Source of the DNA: JACTMJ01 sp039812845
Lineage (GTDB): Bacteria > Acidobacteriota > Terriglobia > Bryobacterales > Bryobacteraceae
Assembly: GCA_039812845.1 (NCBI GenBank)
Contig: JBDIBK010000002.1
Location: 17,539 to 81,538, forward strand
Length of the DNA: 64,000 nucleotides
Direction: 5' to 3'
The position numbers were made by a program, and so were the translations under genes. This document shows positions 18,205 to 26,649 of this stretch, one piece after another. Numbering within the stretch: the stretch's first letter is position 1; each line of letters opens with the position of its first letter. The notes beneath the pieces were generated by a model. The model was given only the letters and a program-made list of their open reading frames with translations, did not search any database and was not told the DNA's origin.

Positions 18205-21200
18205 ATGGCAACCACAACAATCGACCCCGTCAGCGGCACCGCCGCCGCACCCGTGGCTGGCGAGCGGCCCGGCTCCTACTGGCAGCTTCTCCGCAATGGC
18301 GGCTTCACGGCATTTCTCTGGACCCAGTTTCTGGGCGCGTTCAACGACAATCTCTACAAGATCACGGTGAGCCTGCTGACCGTGATGCTGATCGCGGACC
18401 AGCAACAGACAACGAACTACCTCGCCGCGGCCGGTTTCCTCTTCGTCCTGCCTTTCGTGCTCTTTTCCGGCTACGCCGGCCAGTTGGCGGATCGCTACAA
18501 CAAGCGCGGCGTTCTGATCTTCACCAAACTTCTGGAGATCCCGGCCATGCTGCTGGGGCTGTGGGCGTTCACCGCGAACGACCCCCTCTGGATGCTGGCG
18601 GTCGTGTTTGTGCTGGCCTTGCAGGCCACGTTTTTCAGCCCGGCCAAATATGGCATCCTTCCCGAAATGCTGCCCGTGCGCGACATGGCGCGGGCCAACG
18701 GCCTGCTGGAGATGACGACCTTTGTCGCCATCATCCTTGGCACCACGGTGGCCGGTTTCCTGTTCGAGGCCTGGAGCGCCGCGCTCTGGAAAATTTCCGC
18801 GGTGACGATCGCGATCGCCGTCCTCGGTTCGCTTTCGAGCTTCGGGATCTCCCGTGTGCGCGTGCCGCAAGTGCCGGAGCCTTTCTCCTGGAATCCCGCG
18901 CGCGAAGTCTGGCGTGGCGCGAGCGAGATGCTGCGGGACCGCGTGCTGCTGCTCTCTATCACCGGCATTTCCTTCTTCTGGTTCCTTGGCACTCTGCTGC
19001 AAATGGATCTGCTGCTGTTTGCGAAGAACACCATGCGGATGAGCGAATCCGGCGCGGGCATTCTGATCGCCGGCTTGGCCGTGGGCATCGCGGTGGGCAG
19101 CCTTCTGGCGGGCCGCATTTCCGGCGACCACATCGAGATCGGCCTCGTGGCGCCCGGCTGTCTCGGCATGGGCTTGAGCGCACTGGCCGTGGTTTGGGCC
19201 GCGCCCAGCTTCGTCCTCACGCTCACCGCGCTGATGTTTCTTGGCATGTTCGGCGGCTTCTTCATCGTCCCGCTGAACGCCTTGCTGCAGCACCACCCGG
19301 CCGAGGAGGAAAAGGGGCGCGCGCTGGGCACCAACAACTTCTTCAACGGCGTGGCGATGCTGATGGCCGCGGTGGTTTTCTGGGTGCTCACCAACCGCCT
19401 CGAATGGAGCGGCGCGCACGTAATCTTCGCGGCCGGCTGCTTCACCATCGCCAGCACGCTCCTCGTGCTGTGGTTCACGCCGGAACCCACGTCGCGCTAC
19501 CTGCTGACCTTGCTGGTGCGCGGCATTTACCGCTTCCAGATTCGCGGCGCATCCCACGTGCCCGCGAACGGCGCCGCCCTCCTCGTGGCCAATCACGTTT
19601 CCTTCGTCGACGGTTTCCTGATCGGCGCATGCCTGCCGCGGCTCGCCCGCTTCCTGATCATGGATACCTACTACAACCGCTTCCGTCTGCTGCTGAAACC
19701 GATCGGCGCGATCCCGGTTCCGCTCGGCGGGCGTCGGGCCGTGATGGAATCCATCGCCTCCGCGCGCCGCGCCCTGGAAGCGGGCGAGATCGTGTGCATC
19801 TTCCCGGAGGGCTCCATCACGCGCACCGGCAACATGCAGCGCTTCCAGAGGGGCATGGAGAAGATCGCCGAGGGGCTGGACATTCCGGTGATTCCCGTCC
19901 ATCTGGGCGGCGTCTGGGGCAGCACATTCAGCCACGCCGGCGGCAGCCCGTGGCGCAAGCGGGAAAAGCCGCGGCGCGATATTCAGGTCACCTTTGGCGC
20001 GCCGCTTCCTTCCTCGGTCAAGGCCGAGGAGGCCCGCCAGCGGGTGCTCGAATTGAGCGCCGACGCCCGCGCCCGCGAGCCGCGGGTCAACAGCACCCTC
20101 GCCCGCGCCTTCGTCGCCAGCGCCCGGCGGCATTGGAACCGGCAGGCGATGAACGACGCTTCCGGCACCAGCCTCACCTACGGGCGCGCGCTGGCTGGGG
20201 CCATCCTGCTGGCCAGGTGGCTGCGCCGTCACCGTGCGGACGAACCGCTCATCGGCTTGATGCTGCCATCCTCGGTGGGCGGCGCGCTCGCCAATCTCGG
20301 CGTCACGCTCCGCGGCAAAGTGCCCGTCAATCTCAACTTCACGGCCGGCCCGGAGAGCGTCGCTTCCGCCTGCGCGCAATGCGAAATCGTCACCGTCATC
20401 ACCTCGCGGATCTTCCTCAAGAAGGCAAAGCTGGAGGAGCCGCCGGGCGCGGTGTATCTCGAAGATTTGACGGCCGCGTTCACGGGCACGCGGAAGTTTC
20501 TGGCCCTCCTGGAGGCCCGCCTGCTGCCGCAATCGCTGCTGCTCGCGCGGCTCGGTTCCTCGCGGGCAAAGCCGGATGGGCTCGCGACCATCGTATTCTC
20601 AAGCGGCAGCAGCGGCACGCCCAAAGGCGTCATGCTTTCGCATCGCGGCTTGCTCGCCAATGTCGACGGCGCGGGAATGGTGTTCCGCATCAACTCGAGC
20701 GACGCTATCGGCGGCCTGCTGCCCTTCTTCCATTCCTTTGGCTATGCCTACAACCTGTGGTTCCCGCTGATGGCGGGCATCCGCGTAACGTTTCACGCCA
20801 ACCCTCTCGACGCCAAAGGCGTCGGCAGCATGATAGAGAAGAACCGCGTTTCGATCCTGCTCGCGACGCCCACCTTTTTGCGAAACTACATGCGCGTTTG
20901 CAGCGAAGAGCAGTTCGCGTCCTTGCGGCTGGTCATCGCCGGCGCGGAGAAATTGCCCTCCCGGCTTGCCGAGGAATTCGGCGAGAAGTTCCGCCTGCCC
21001 ATCTACGAAGGCTATGGGGCGACGGAGATGTCGCCCGTCATTTCCGTCAACGTTCCCGACGCCGAAGACCCCGTCTGGCCGCAGATCGGCAACCGTCCCG
21101 GCACGGTCGGCCAGCCGCTCCCCGGCTGCATGACGAAGGTGGTGGATCCGGACTCCTTCGAAGCGCTCCCCTCGGGCAGCCAGGGCCTTCTGCTCGTGGG

Positions 21201-21696
21201 CGGCCCCTCCCGCATGCTTGGCTACTGGAAGCAGCCCGAAAAGACCGCCGAAGCCCTGCATGGCGAATGGTACGTGACTGGTGACATCGGCGCGATCGAC
21301 CCCGATGGCTTCATCACGCTCACGGACCGGCTTTCCCGCTTCAGCAAGATCGCGGGCGAGATGATTCCCCTTCTGCGCGTCGAAGAAGCCATCCGCGACC
21401 TCTCCGGTCTGGAGGCGGTGACGGTGGTCGCGTTGCCGGATCCCCGGAAGGGCGAGCGGCTAATTGCTCTGCATACCTCCGCCGCGACCGACGGCAAAGA
21501 GATCCATCGCAAAATGGCGGCGAGCGGCGTGCCGCGCCTCTGGATCCCAAAGGCCGAATCCATCCATCGTGTGGAGGAATTGCCCATGCTGCCCACGGGC
21601 AAGCTGGACCTGCAGCGGCTAAAGACACTGGCCCTCGAACTCGAAGCCGCCCGCAACGGGAACGAAGAAGGGAGCGCGGCGGACGACGGCGCGTGA
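18205..21696 (+). CDS. aas: LplT-PlsC-Aas fusion: lysophospholipid transport and reacylation
   Basis: One 1163-residue protein joins three functions. Residues 1 to about 430 form a major-facilitator domain of the LplT type (lysophospholipid flippase; FLWTQFLGAFNDNLYKITVSL). A PlsC-type acyltransferase follows, with the catalytic HxxxxD in NHVSFVDG near residue 464 and FPEGSITRTG. The last 500 residues are an AMP-binding acyl-ACP synthetase (TIVFSSGSSGTPKGVM near 795; YEGYGATEMSPVIS). Together they take lysophospholipids across the inner membrane and reacylate them. In E. coli the transporter is a separate gene; the fusion is known in other bacteria. I start at the ATG at 18205, as upstream codons lack coding character. 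Confidence 0.92.
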   Translation: MATTTIDPVSGTAAAPVAGERPGSYWQLLRNGGFTAFLWTQFLGAFNDNLYKITVSLLTVMLIADQQQTTNYLAAAGFLFVLPFVLFSGYAGQLADRYNKRGVLIFTKLLEIPAMLLGLWAFTANDPLWMLAVVFVLALQATFFSPAKYGILPEMLPVRDMARANGLLEMTTFVAIILGTTVAGFLFEAWSAALWKISAVTIAIAVLGSLSSFGISRVRVPQVPEPFSWNPAREVWRGASEMLRDRVLLLSITGISFFWFLGTLLQMDLLLFAKNTMRMSESGAGILIAGLAVGIAVGSLLAGRISGDHIEIGLVAPGCLGMGLSALAVVWAAPSFVLTLTALMFLGMFGGFFIVPLNALLQHHPAEEEKGRALGTNNFFNGVAMLMAAVVFWVLTNRLEWSGAHVIFAAGCFTIASTLLVLWFTPEPTSRYLLTLLVRGIYRFQIRGASHVPANGAALLVANHVSFVDGFLIGACLPRLARFLIMDTYYNRFRLLLKPIGAIPVPLGGRRAVMESIASARRALEAGEIVCIFPEGSITRTGNMQRFQRGMEKIAEGLDIPVIPVHLGGVWGSTFSHAGGSPWRKREKPRRDIQVTFGAPLPSSVKAEEARQRVLELSADARAREPRVNSTLARAFVASARRHWNRQAMNDASGTSLTYGRALAGAILLARWLRRHRADEPLIGLMLPSSVGGALANLGVTLRGKVPVNLNFTAGPESVASACAQCEIVTVITSRIFLKKAKLEEPPGAVYLEDLTAAFTGTRKFLALLEARLLPQSLLLARLGSSRAKPDGLATIVFSSGSSGTPKGVMLSHRGLLANVDGAGMVFRINSSDAIGGLLPFFHSFGYAYNLWFPLMAGIRVTFHANPLDAKGVGSMIEKNRVSILLATPTFLRNYMRVCSEEQFASLRLVIAGAEKLPSRLAEEFGEKFRLPIYEGYGATEMSPVISVNVPDAEDPVWPQIGNRPGTVGQPLPGCMTKVVDPDSFEALPSGSQGLLLVGGPSRMLGYWKQPEKTAEALHGEWYVTGDIGAIDPDGFITLTDRLSRFSKIAGEMIPLLRVEEAIRDLSGLEAVTVVALPDPRKGERLIALHTSAATDGKEIHRKMAASGVPRLWIPKAESIHRVEELPMLPTGKLDLQRLKTLALELEAARNGNEEGSAADDGA

Positions 21697-21774
21697 GCGG
21701 TGCAGGCCGTCTCTCGCCTTTTGGGGGAAACCTCGAACGGTTCAGCAAAGGCGGCAAAGCCGGGGAAACCGCCC

Positions 21775-23010
21775 CTACTCCGGCATTGCCGCCGCCCGCG
21801 CATTGAGCGCGGTGAATTCCGCATCGTCTAGGGTGGATTTGAAGCGGTCGAGGTTGTGTACGGCGCTGCGGGCCGGGCGCGAGGCTTCCTTCTGCAGGCT
21901 CCGGCCCAGCATGCGGGTGGCCTCGGCGTCGTCCGGAGCCAATTCCAGCACCTCCCGGAATCGTTCCGCCGCATCGTCGTAGCGCTCCGCCCGCCAGAGC
22001 TGCAAGCCCAGGTTGAAGCGATAGTCGGGATCCTCCGGGTCCGCGGCGTTCACCCTCACCAAGTGCTCCAATGCCTCGGGCTTATCCTGCCGGGCCAGGC
22101 TCACGGCGAGGTTGTTCTCGATCTCCGGCATCGGCAGCGCCGCGTACAGACGCCGGAATACCGCTTCCGCTTCTGGATACCTGCCTTGCTGCAACTCGCA
22201 AACGCCGAGCATGAACTGAGCCTCCCGGTAGAGCGAATAATCCGCCGGAAGCTTCCCCAGCCAGTAGGCCGCCTGGCGGTGATTGTTCTTCTCCCAATAG
22301 AAGAGGCCGAGCTGAAAGACCGGCGCGCCGAAGTTCTCATCGAGCCGCGCCGCCTGCGTCAGAAAGCGGTGACGCGCCTCCTCGTTCTCCGCCGTCAGTC
22401 CGCGCACGTAGCTTTCGAGCGCATCCAGCCGGATGGCGCGGTGCCGCGCGAGAAATTCCTCCTCCGTGATGGTCACATCCGGCGCAATCGCCCGCAGCAG
22501 CAGGAACCCGAGGCGCGTTTCAAGCGCCCCAAGATCGCTCAGCCTGCCCTCCACCCGGATCTCGCCCGCATTGCGGAACTTCCGGACGTTCATCACCCGC
22601 AAGCTCAGCACAATCGGGGAATCTCCCACCGGTTCCCGCTCCGTAAGCTGAAAATCGCCGAAGACCGCGAACTCGGCGTCCAGTTCCATCGCCACCTTGA
22701 GATTGGTGGCGAGTGTGGTGCTGGAGGAATTCCGAATGCTCAGGGTGTGGTAGGCCTTCAGCCGCTGCTCCCGGTCAAGGATGAAGATTCCATGTGAAGC
22801 CAGCAATTCCGTCAGCACTTCGGGGACGCTCTCTCCGATCCAGGAATACTTCTCCTGATCGGCGAGTGTAATGAGGGGCAGCACGACGACGGAGCTCGCC
22901 GAAGCGGACTTCCCCAGTAGCCCAAAGAGGATGAGGAACGACAGGAACCAGCAAAACCTTCTCACGTTGGGTATCGTAACAGACGCTCTTCGCGGTGGCA
23001 GCGATGTCAT
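21775..23010 (-). CDS. Exported TPR protein with TolB-like N-terminal domain
   Basis: The 411-residue protein has a signal or anchor segment (RRFCWFLSFLILFGLLGKSASAS), then a region resembling the FlgO/CsgG-type nucleotide-independent fold (VVVLPLITLADQEKYSWIGESVPEVLTELLASHGIFILDRE). Several tetratricopeptide repeats fill the C-terminal half (e.g. PDYRFNLGLQLWRAERYDDAAERFREVLELAPDD). TPRs mediate protein contacts, so an envelope scaffold or regulator is plausible. A GTG at 22965 would start immediately before the signal and may be the true start. It lies 42 bases downstream of miaA in the same direction. Confidence 0.85.
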   Translation of the reverse strand: MTSLPPRRASVTIPNVRRFCWFLSFLILFGLLGKSASASSVVVLPLITLADQEKYSWIGESVPEVLTELLASHGIFILDREQRLKAYHTLSIRNSSSTTLATNLKVAMELDAEFAVFGDFQLTEREPVGDSPIVLSLRVMNVRKFRNAGEIRVEGRLSDLGALETRLGFLLLRAIAPDVTITEEEFLARHRAIRLDALESYVRGLTAENEEARHRFLTQAARLDENFGAPVFQLGLFYWEKNNHRQAAYWLGKLPADYSLYREAQFMLGVCELQQGRYPEAEAVFRRLYAALPMPEIENNLAVSLARQDKPEALEHLVRVNAADPEDPDYRFNLGLQLWRAERYDDAAERFREVLELAPDDAEATRMLGRSLQKEASRPARSAVHNLDRFKSTLDDAEFTALNARAAAMPE

Positions 23011-23052
23011 CCGCGGCGCTTCGTCGCGGAAACCGCGATTCCCGGACCCGCG

Positions 23053-24048
23053 CTAATACCGAAACAGCCGTTTGTACAAGAGCTGAACCGCCCTCTTCCA
23101 CGCCTGCGCGGAGTCTCCGAAATCCTTCACCCATGCGATGCGAGGGTCTCGCCGGAACCAGGTCCATTGCCGTTTCGCATAGCGCCGCGTATCGCGCTGC
23201 ATCTCGGCCAGCGCCTCCGCCGCCGTCAGCCGCCCCTCGACGACGGCCAGCGCCTGCTTATAGCCGATCGCGCCGAATGGCTTCGCCGTCCGCGGTACTC
23301 CCCGCGCCAGCAATCCCCGCGTCTCCTCAATCAGCCCGCCCTCCCACATGGCCTTCGAACGGGCGTCCAGGCGGGCGTATAGCGCGGCCCTCGGCGGATC
23401 CAGGCCAATCTGGAGCACGCGGAACTCGCTGGCGGCCAGGCGCGGCCGCTCATAGACCCGCGAAAGCGGTTCCCGTTCGAGCAGGATCAGTTCGAGCGCG
23501 CGCACCAGTTTCTGCACGTCGGACGGGTGAATGCGCAGCGCGGCCGCCGGATCCCAGCGGCTGAGAATCCGGTGCAGGTTTCCCTCGCGGCGGCGTTCCA
23601 CCCGCAAGAGCCGCTCCCGAATCTCCTCGTCGCGCTGAGGGCCCTCTACCAGCCCGTCAATAAGCGCCTTGAGGTAAAACCCCGTGCCGCCCGCAACCAC
23701 GGGGAGCCTTCCGCGGCCGTGGATCGCGGGGATCAATTGCCGGGCCTGGCGCGCGAATTCTCCGGCGCTGAACTCCCCAACGTCGGAACTCGCAGCCGCG
23801 CATTCGCCGGTTCCGAACAGCCCGGCAACGTCGATCAAATGGTGCGGGACGGAGTCTTGTTCCTGCCTGGAGGGCTTGGCGGTGCCGATGTCAAAGCCGC
23901 GATACACCTGAAGGGAGTCGCAGTTTACAATCTCCCCATTCAACTCGCGGGCAATTCGCAGGGCCAGATGGCTCTTGCCGGAACCAGTGGGGCCCACAAC
24001 GCAGACGACCGGGATATGAGAATTGGCGATTGGAAGCACGGCGTTCAT
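23053..24048 (-). CDS. miaA: tRNA dimethylallyltransferase MiaA
   Basis: This 331-residue enzyme adds a dimethylallyl group to A37 of tRNAs that read UNN codons. The P-loop GPTGSGKS is at residues 19-26, followed by the substrate-binding DSLQVYRGFDIGTAKP and, further on, GGTGFYLKAL. The C-terminal part (QRDTRRYAKRQWTWFRRD) carries the family's RNA-binding signature. Length and motif order are standard. It is followed by the TPR gene in the same direction and is divergent from another TPR gene. Confidence 0.97.
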   Translation of the reverse strand: MNAVLPIANSHIPVVCVVGPTGSGKSHLALRIARELNGEIVNCDSLQVYRGFDIGTAKPSRQEQDSVPHHLIDVAGLFGTGECAAASSDVGEFSAGEFARQARQLIPAIHGRGRLPVVAGGTGFYLKALIDGLVEGPQRDEEIRERLLRVERRREGNLHRILSRWDPAAALRIHPSDVQKLVRALELILLEREPLSRVYERPRLAASEFRVLQIGLDPPRAALYARLDARSKAMWEGGLIEETRGLLARGVPRTAKPFGAIGYKQALAVVEGRLTAAEALAEMQRDTRRYAKRQWTWFRRDPRIAWVKDFGDSAQAWKRAVQLLYKRLFRY

Positions 24049-24388
24049 GGAAACCGGGGGGACGCGGCGATGGTCACAAAGGAAGTGGGCGGGAACGGCC
24101 CGATCTCAATGGCGCGCCCATGCCGGCCCGAAGACGCATCCAGGCAACCGGGCGCAGTCCGTTCACATCCCAAAGGAGTATAGGGAATATAATGTGGTCA
24201 ACAGCTGCTGTCGAAAGCGCAATCCCATCTGCCGGGTTCGATGCCGGACGTTCCTGTCCAATGCAACCGGTCTATTCCGGCACCGGCTTCTGGCAGTAGC
24301 TTGCGCTTTCCGCCGGCGGACGGGCCGAAACGCCCCGCGTGCGGGTCCGCCATTCAGCGATCCCCCTAGAATATTTGCAGTCAAACTC
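24049..24388. other. Intergenic region between divergent miaA and a TPR gene
   Basis: 340 bases without a credible gene. TATAAT at 24188-24193 on the plus strand is a good -10 hexamer, with a TTCACA at 24162-24167 that is rather far (20-base spacer). A second -10-like TAGAAT is at 24367-24372, close to the TPR gene start at 24389. I see no strong inverted repeat. Confidence 0.5.
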
Positions 24389-26506
24389 ATGGCTAACACG
24401 AACTCTTTCACTTTACCGACGTTCCGCCCCGCATGGTATTTGCTGGGGTGCGCGGCGCTGACGCTGTCGTGCCTCGGGCAGGCACCGGCCGCGCCGCGGC
24501 CGGCGCAGGTCGTTCCGGAATCGCCAGCGGCGGAGGGCCAAGGGAACGCCTACTACAACTACGCCATGGGCCACCTCTATTCCGAACTCTCCTCGGTGTA
24601 CGGAAACCGAAAGGAGTTTCTGGATCAGGCGATTGACTACTATCGGGAAGCGCTGAAACTCGACCCCAATGCCGGTTTCCTGAATGCAGAACTGAGCGAG
24701 CTCTACATGCGCTCCGGCCGTGTGGCGGAAGCGGTCACGGAAGCCGAGCGTCGCCTGCGGGAGAACCCGAACGATCTCGATGCCCGCCGCATTCTGGGAC
24801 GAATCTATACTCGCCTGATCGGGGACCCCAACGCGCCCGGCAACAGCCGCCGCAGCGATGGAATCAACGAAGAGATGCTGCGCAAAGCCATTGAGCAGCA
24901 TGAGTTTATCGTGAAGGCGGACCCCACCGATACGGACTCCCAGCTTCTGCTTGGCCGGCTCTATCGCCTCGACCGCCGGAACGTCGATGCCGAAAGCGCC
25001 TTCAAAAAGGTCCTCGAAACGGATTCGAACAACGAGGTGGCACTGCGGGAACTGGCGCTCGTGTATTCGTCGCTCGGCGACACTAACAAGGCCATCGAGA
25101 TGTACACGCGGGTAAATTCCCGCAATCCCACGCCGCGCACGCTGCTCGAACTCGCCAGCGCCTATGAGCAGGTGCGGGACTTCGCCAATGCCGCGGCGGT
25201 CTACAAGAAGGTCGTGGATCTGAACCCGGAGGAAGTGGATGTCCTGAAGCGGTACGCCCAGGCTCTGCTCTTCGCGGACAAGCTCGATGACGCGCGCGCG
25301 GTGTATCAATCGATCGCCGCCAAGAAGCCGGACGACGTGGAGAGTTTCCTCCGCCTCTCTCAGATTTACCGCCAGCAGGGGAACTTCGACGCCGCCAGAA
25401 GCGCGAACGAGAAGGCGAAGTCGCTCGCGCCCGACAATCTGGAAATTCTCTACAACGACGTAAATCTTCTGGACGCGGAGGGCCGGGCGGATGAGGCCAT
25501 TGACCGGCTGAACTCCATGATTCAGGCCGCGGAAAAGGCCCGCTACACGGACGCGGAACTGAATGCCCGCACCGTTCTTCTGGAGCGTCTGGGCCTGCTG
25601 CAGCGCAGTACGGAGCGCTATGCGGACGCCGTGGCGACCTTCACGAAGCTCGCCGAGGCCGATCCGAATCAGGCCGGGCGCGCGCAGGCCCAGATTGTCG
25701 AAACCTATCGCATGGCGAAAGACTTCCCCAAGGCGGAAGCCGTCGCCAACGAAGCCTATAAGAAGTACCCGGAAGACCGCACGCTCATTGTCGTCCGCGC
25801 CTCCCTGCTTGCCGACCTCGGCAAGAGCGAAGAAGCCATCCGCGACATGAAGGCGTTCATGAAGGGGCGGGAAGACCACCAGAACTACCTCACCCTTTCG
25901 CAGATCTATGAGAAAGCCAAGAAATATCCCGAGATGGCCGAAGCGCTAGCCAAGGCGGAGGAACTTGCGGACGGAGACGACGAAATCCAGACCGTCGTGT
26001 TTCTGCGCGGTGCCATGTATGAGCGCCAGAAGGACTTCGCGAAAGCCGAAGCCGAATTCCGCAAAGTGCTGGCCCGGAACCCGGAGAACGCCTCCGCATT
26101 GAACTATCTGGGCTATATGCTCGCGGACCGGAACGTCCGTCTCGAAGAGTCGTTCCAGATGATCAAGAAGGCCGTCGATCTCGATCCGGGGAACCCCGCC
26201 TATCTGGACAGCCTGGGCTGGGTGTATTTCCGCATGGGGAAACTGCATGAGGCCGAGTTGGCCCTCAAGCAAGCGCTGCAGCGCATGTCGAAAGACCCCA
26301 CCATCCACGATCACCTGGGGGATGTATACAGCGAGCAGGGCGACCTGCGCCGGGCCGTCATCGCGTGGGATCTCGCGCTCAAGGAGTGGAAACGGAATGC
26401 GCCCAGCGAGCGGGACGAGGAACTGATCTCGAAGCTCTCCACCAAGCTCGAAAACGCGAAGGTGAGCCTCGCGCAGCAGACCGCTGAGCAGGGTTCGCGG
26501 CCGTAG
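24389..26506 (+). CDS. Exported TPR-repeat protein (705 residues)
   Basis: The protein starts at the ATG at 24389, whose product has an N-terminal hydrophobic segment (AWYLLGCAALTLSCLGQ), suggesting export or lipidation (LSC). It contains many tetratricopeptide repeats across nearly its whole length (YYREALKLDPNAGFLNAELSELYMRSG; AAVYKKVVDLNPEEVDVLKRYAQAL; LALKQALQRMSKDPTIHDHLGDVY). TPR superhelices usually dock partner proteins. Similar long TPR proteins occur throughout Acidobacteriota, and a specific job cannot be read here. A longer open frame exists upstream but overlaps the miaA promoter region. It converges on the RtcR-like gene. Confidence 0.88.
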   Translation: MANTNSFTLPTFRPAWYLLGCAALTLSCLGQAPAAPRPAQVVPESPAAEGQGNAYYNYAMGHLYSELSSVYGNRKEFLDQAIDYYREALKLDPNAGFLNAELSELYMRSGRVAEAVTEAERRLRENPNDLDARRILGRIYTRLIGDPNAPGNSRRSDGINEEMLRKAIEQHEFIVKADPTDTDSQLLLGRLYRLDRRNVDAESAFKKVLETDSNNEVALRELALVYSSLGDTNKAIEMYTRVNSRNPTPRTLLELASAYEQVRDFANAAAVYKKVVDLNPEEVDVLKRYAQALLFADKLDDARAVYQSIAAKKPDDVESFLRLSQIYRQQGNFDAARSANEKAKSLAPDNLEILYNDVNLLDAEGRADEAIDRLNSMIQAAEKARYTDAELNARTVLLERLGLLQRSTERYADAVATFTKLAEADPNQAGRAQAQIVETYRMAKDFPKAEAVANEAYKKYPEDRTLIVVRASLLADLGKSEEAIRDMKAFMKGREDHQNYLTLSQIYEKAKKYPEMAEALAKAEELADGDDEIQTVVFLRGAMYERQKDFAKAEAEFRKVLARNPENASALNYLGYMLADRNVRLEESFQMIKKAVDLDPGNPAYLDSLGWVYFRMGKLHEAELALKQALQRMSKDPTIHDHLGDVYSEQGDLRRAVIAWDLALKEWKRNAPSERDEELISKLSTKLENAKVSLAQQTAEQGSRP

Positions 26507-26544
26507 CCTTGCGCTTATGAATCCGGCCATAGCCGAGTCGTCGT

Positions 26545-26566
26545 CCTGGCGTGCATGACGCCCAGG
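26545..26566. terminator. Bulged hairpin between convergent genes
   Basis: CCTGGCGT-GCATG-ACGCCCAGG forms a stem of eight pairs with one bulged base between two convergent genes. There is no T-run, so a terminator role is uncertain. Confidence 0.3.
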
Positions 26567-26649
26567 CTTAGCGCGCCCGCCGTTCCGCAAGCATCGGGCG
26601 CTGGAATCCGCTCTCGCTGGGGATCGGGTCCCAGTTCCGCGAACTCGCT

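Noticed and set aside
18063..21284. Long open frame shadowing the LplT-PlsC-Aas gene
   Set aside because: It is another frame on the same strand as the real gene. The translation is Arg/Pro/Gly-rich and without motifs, which is common in GC-rich DNA.
24291..24304. TGGCAGTAGCTTGC, resembling a sigma-54 promoter upstream of the TPR gene
   Set aside because: GG and GC are separated by nine bases, not ten, and sigma-54 does not tolerate this spacing change.
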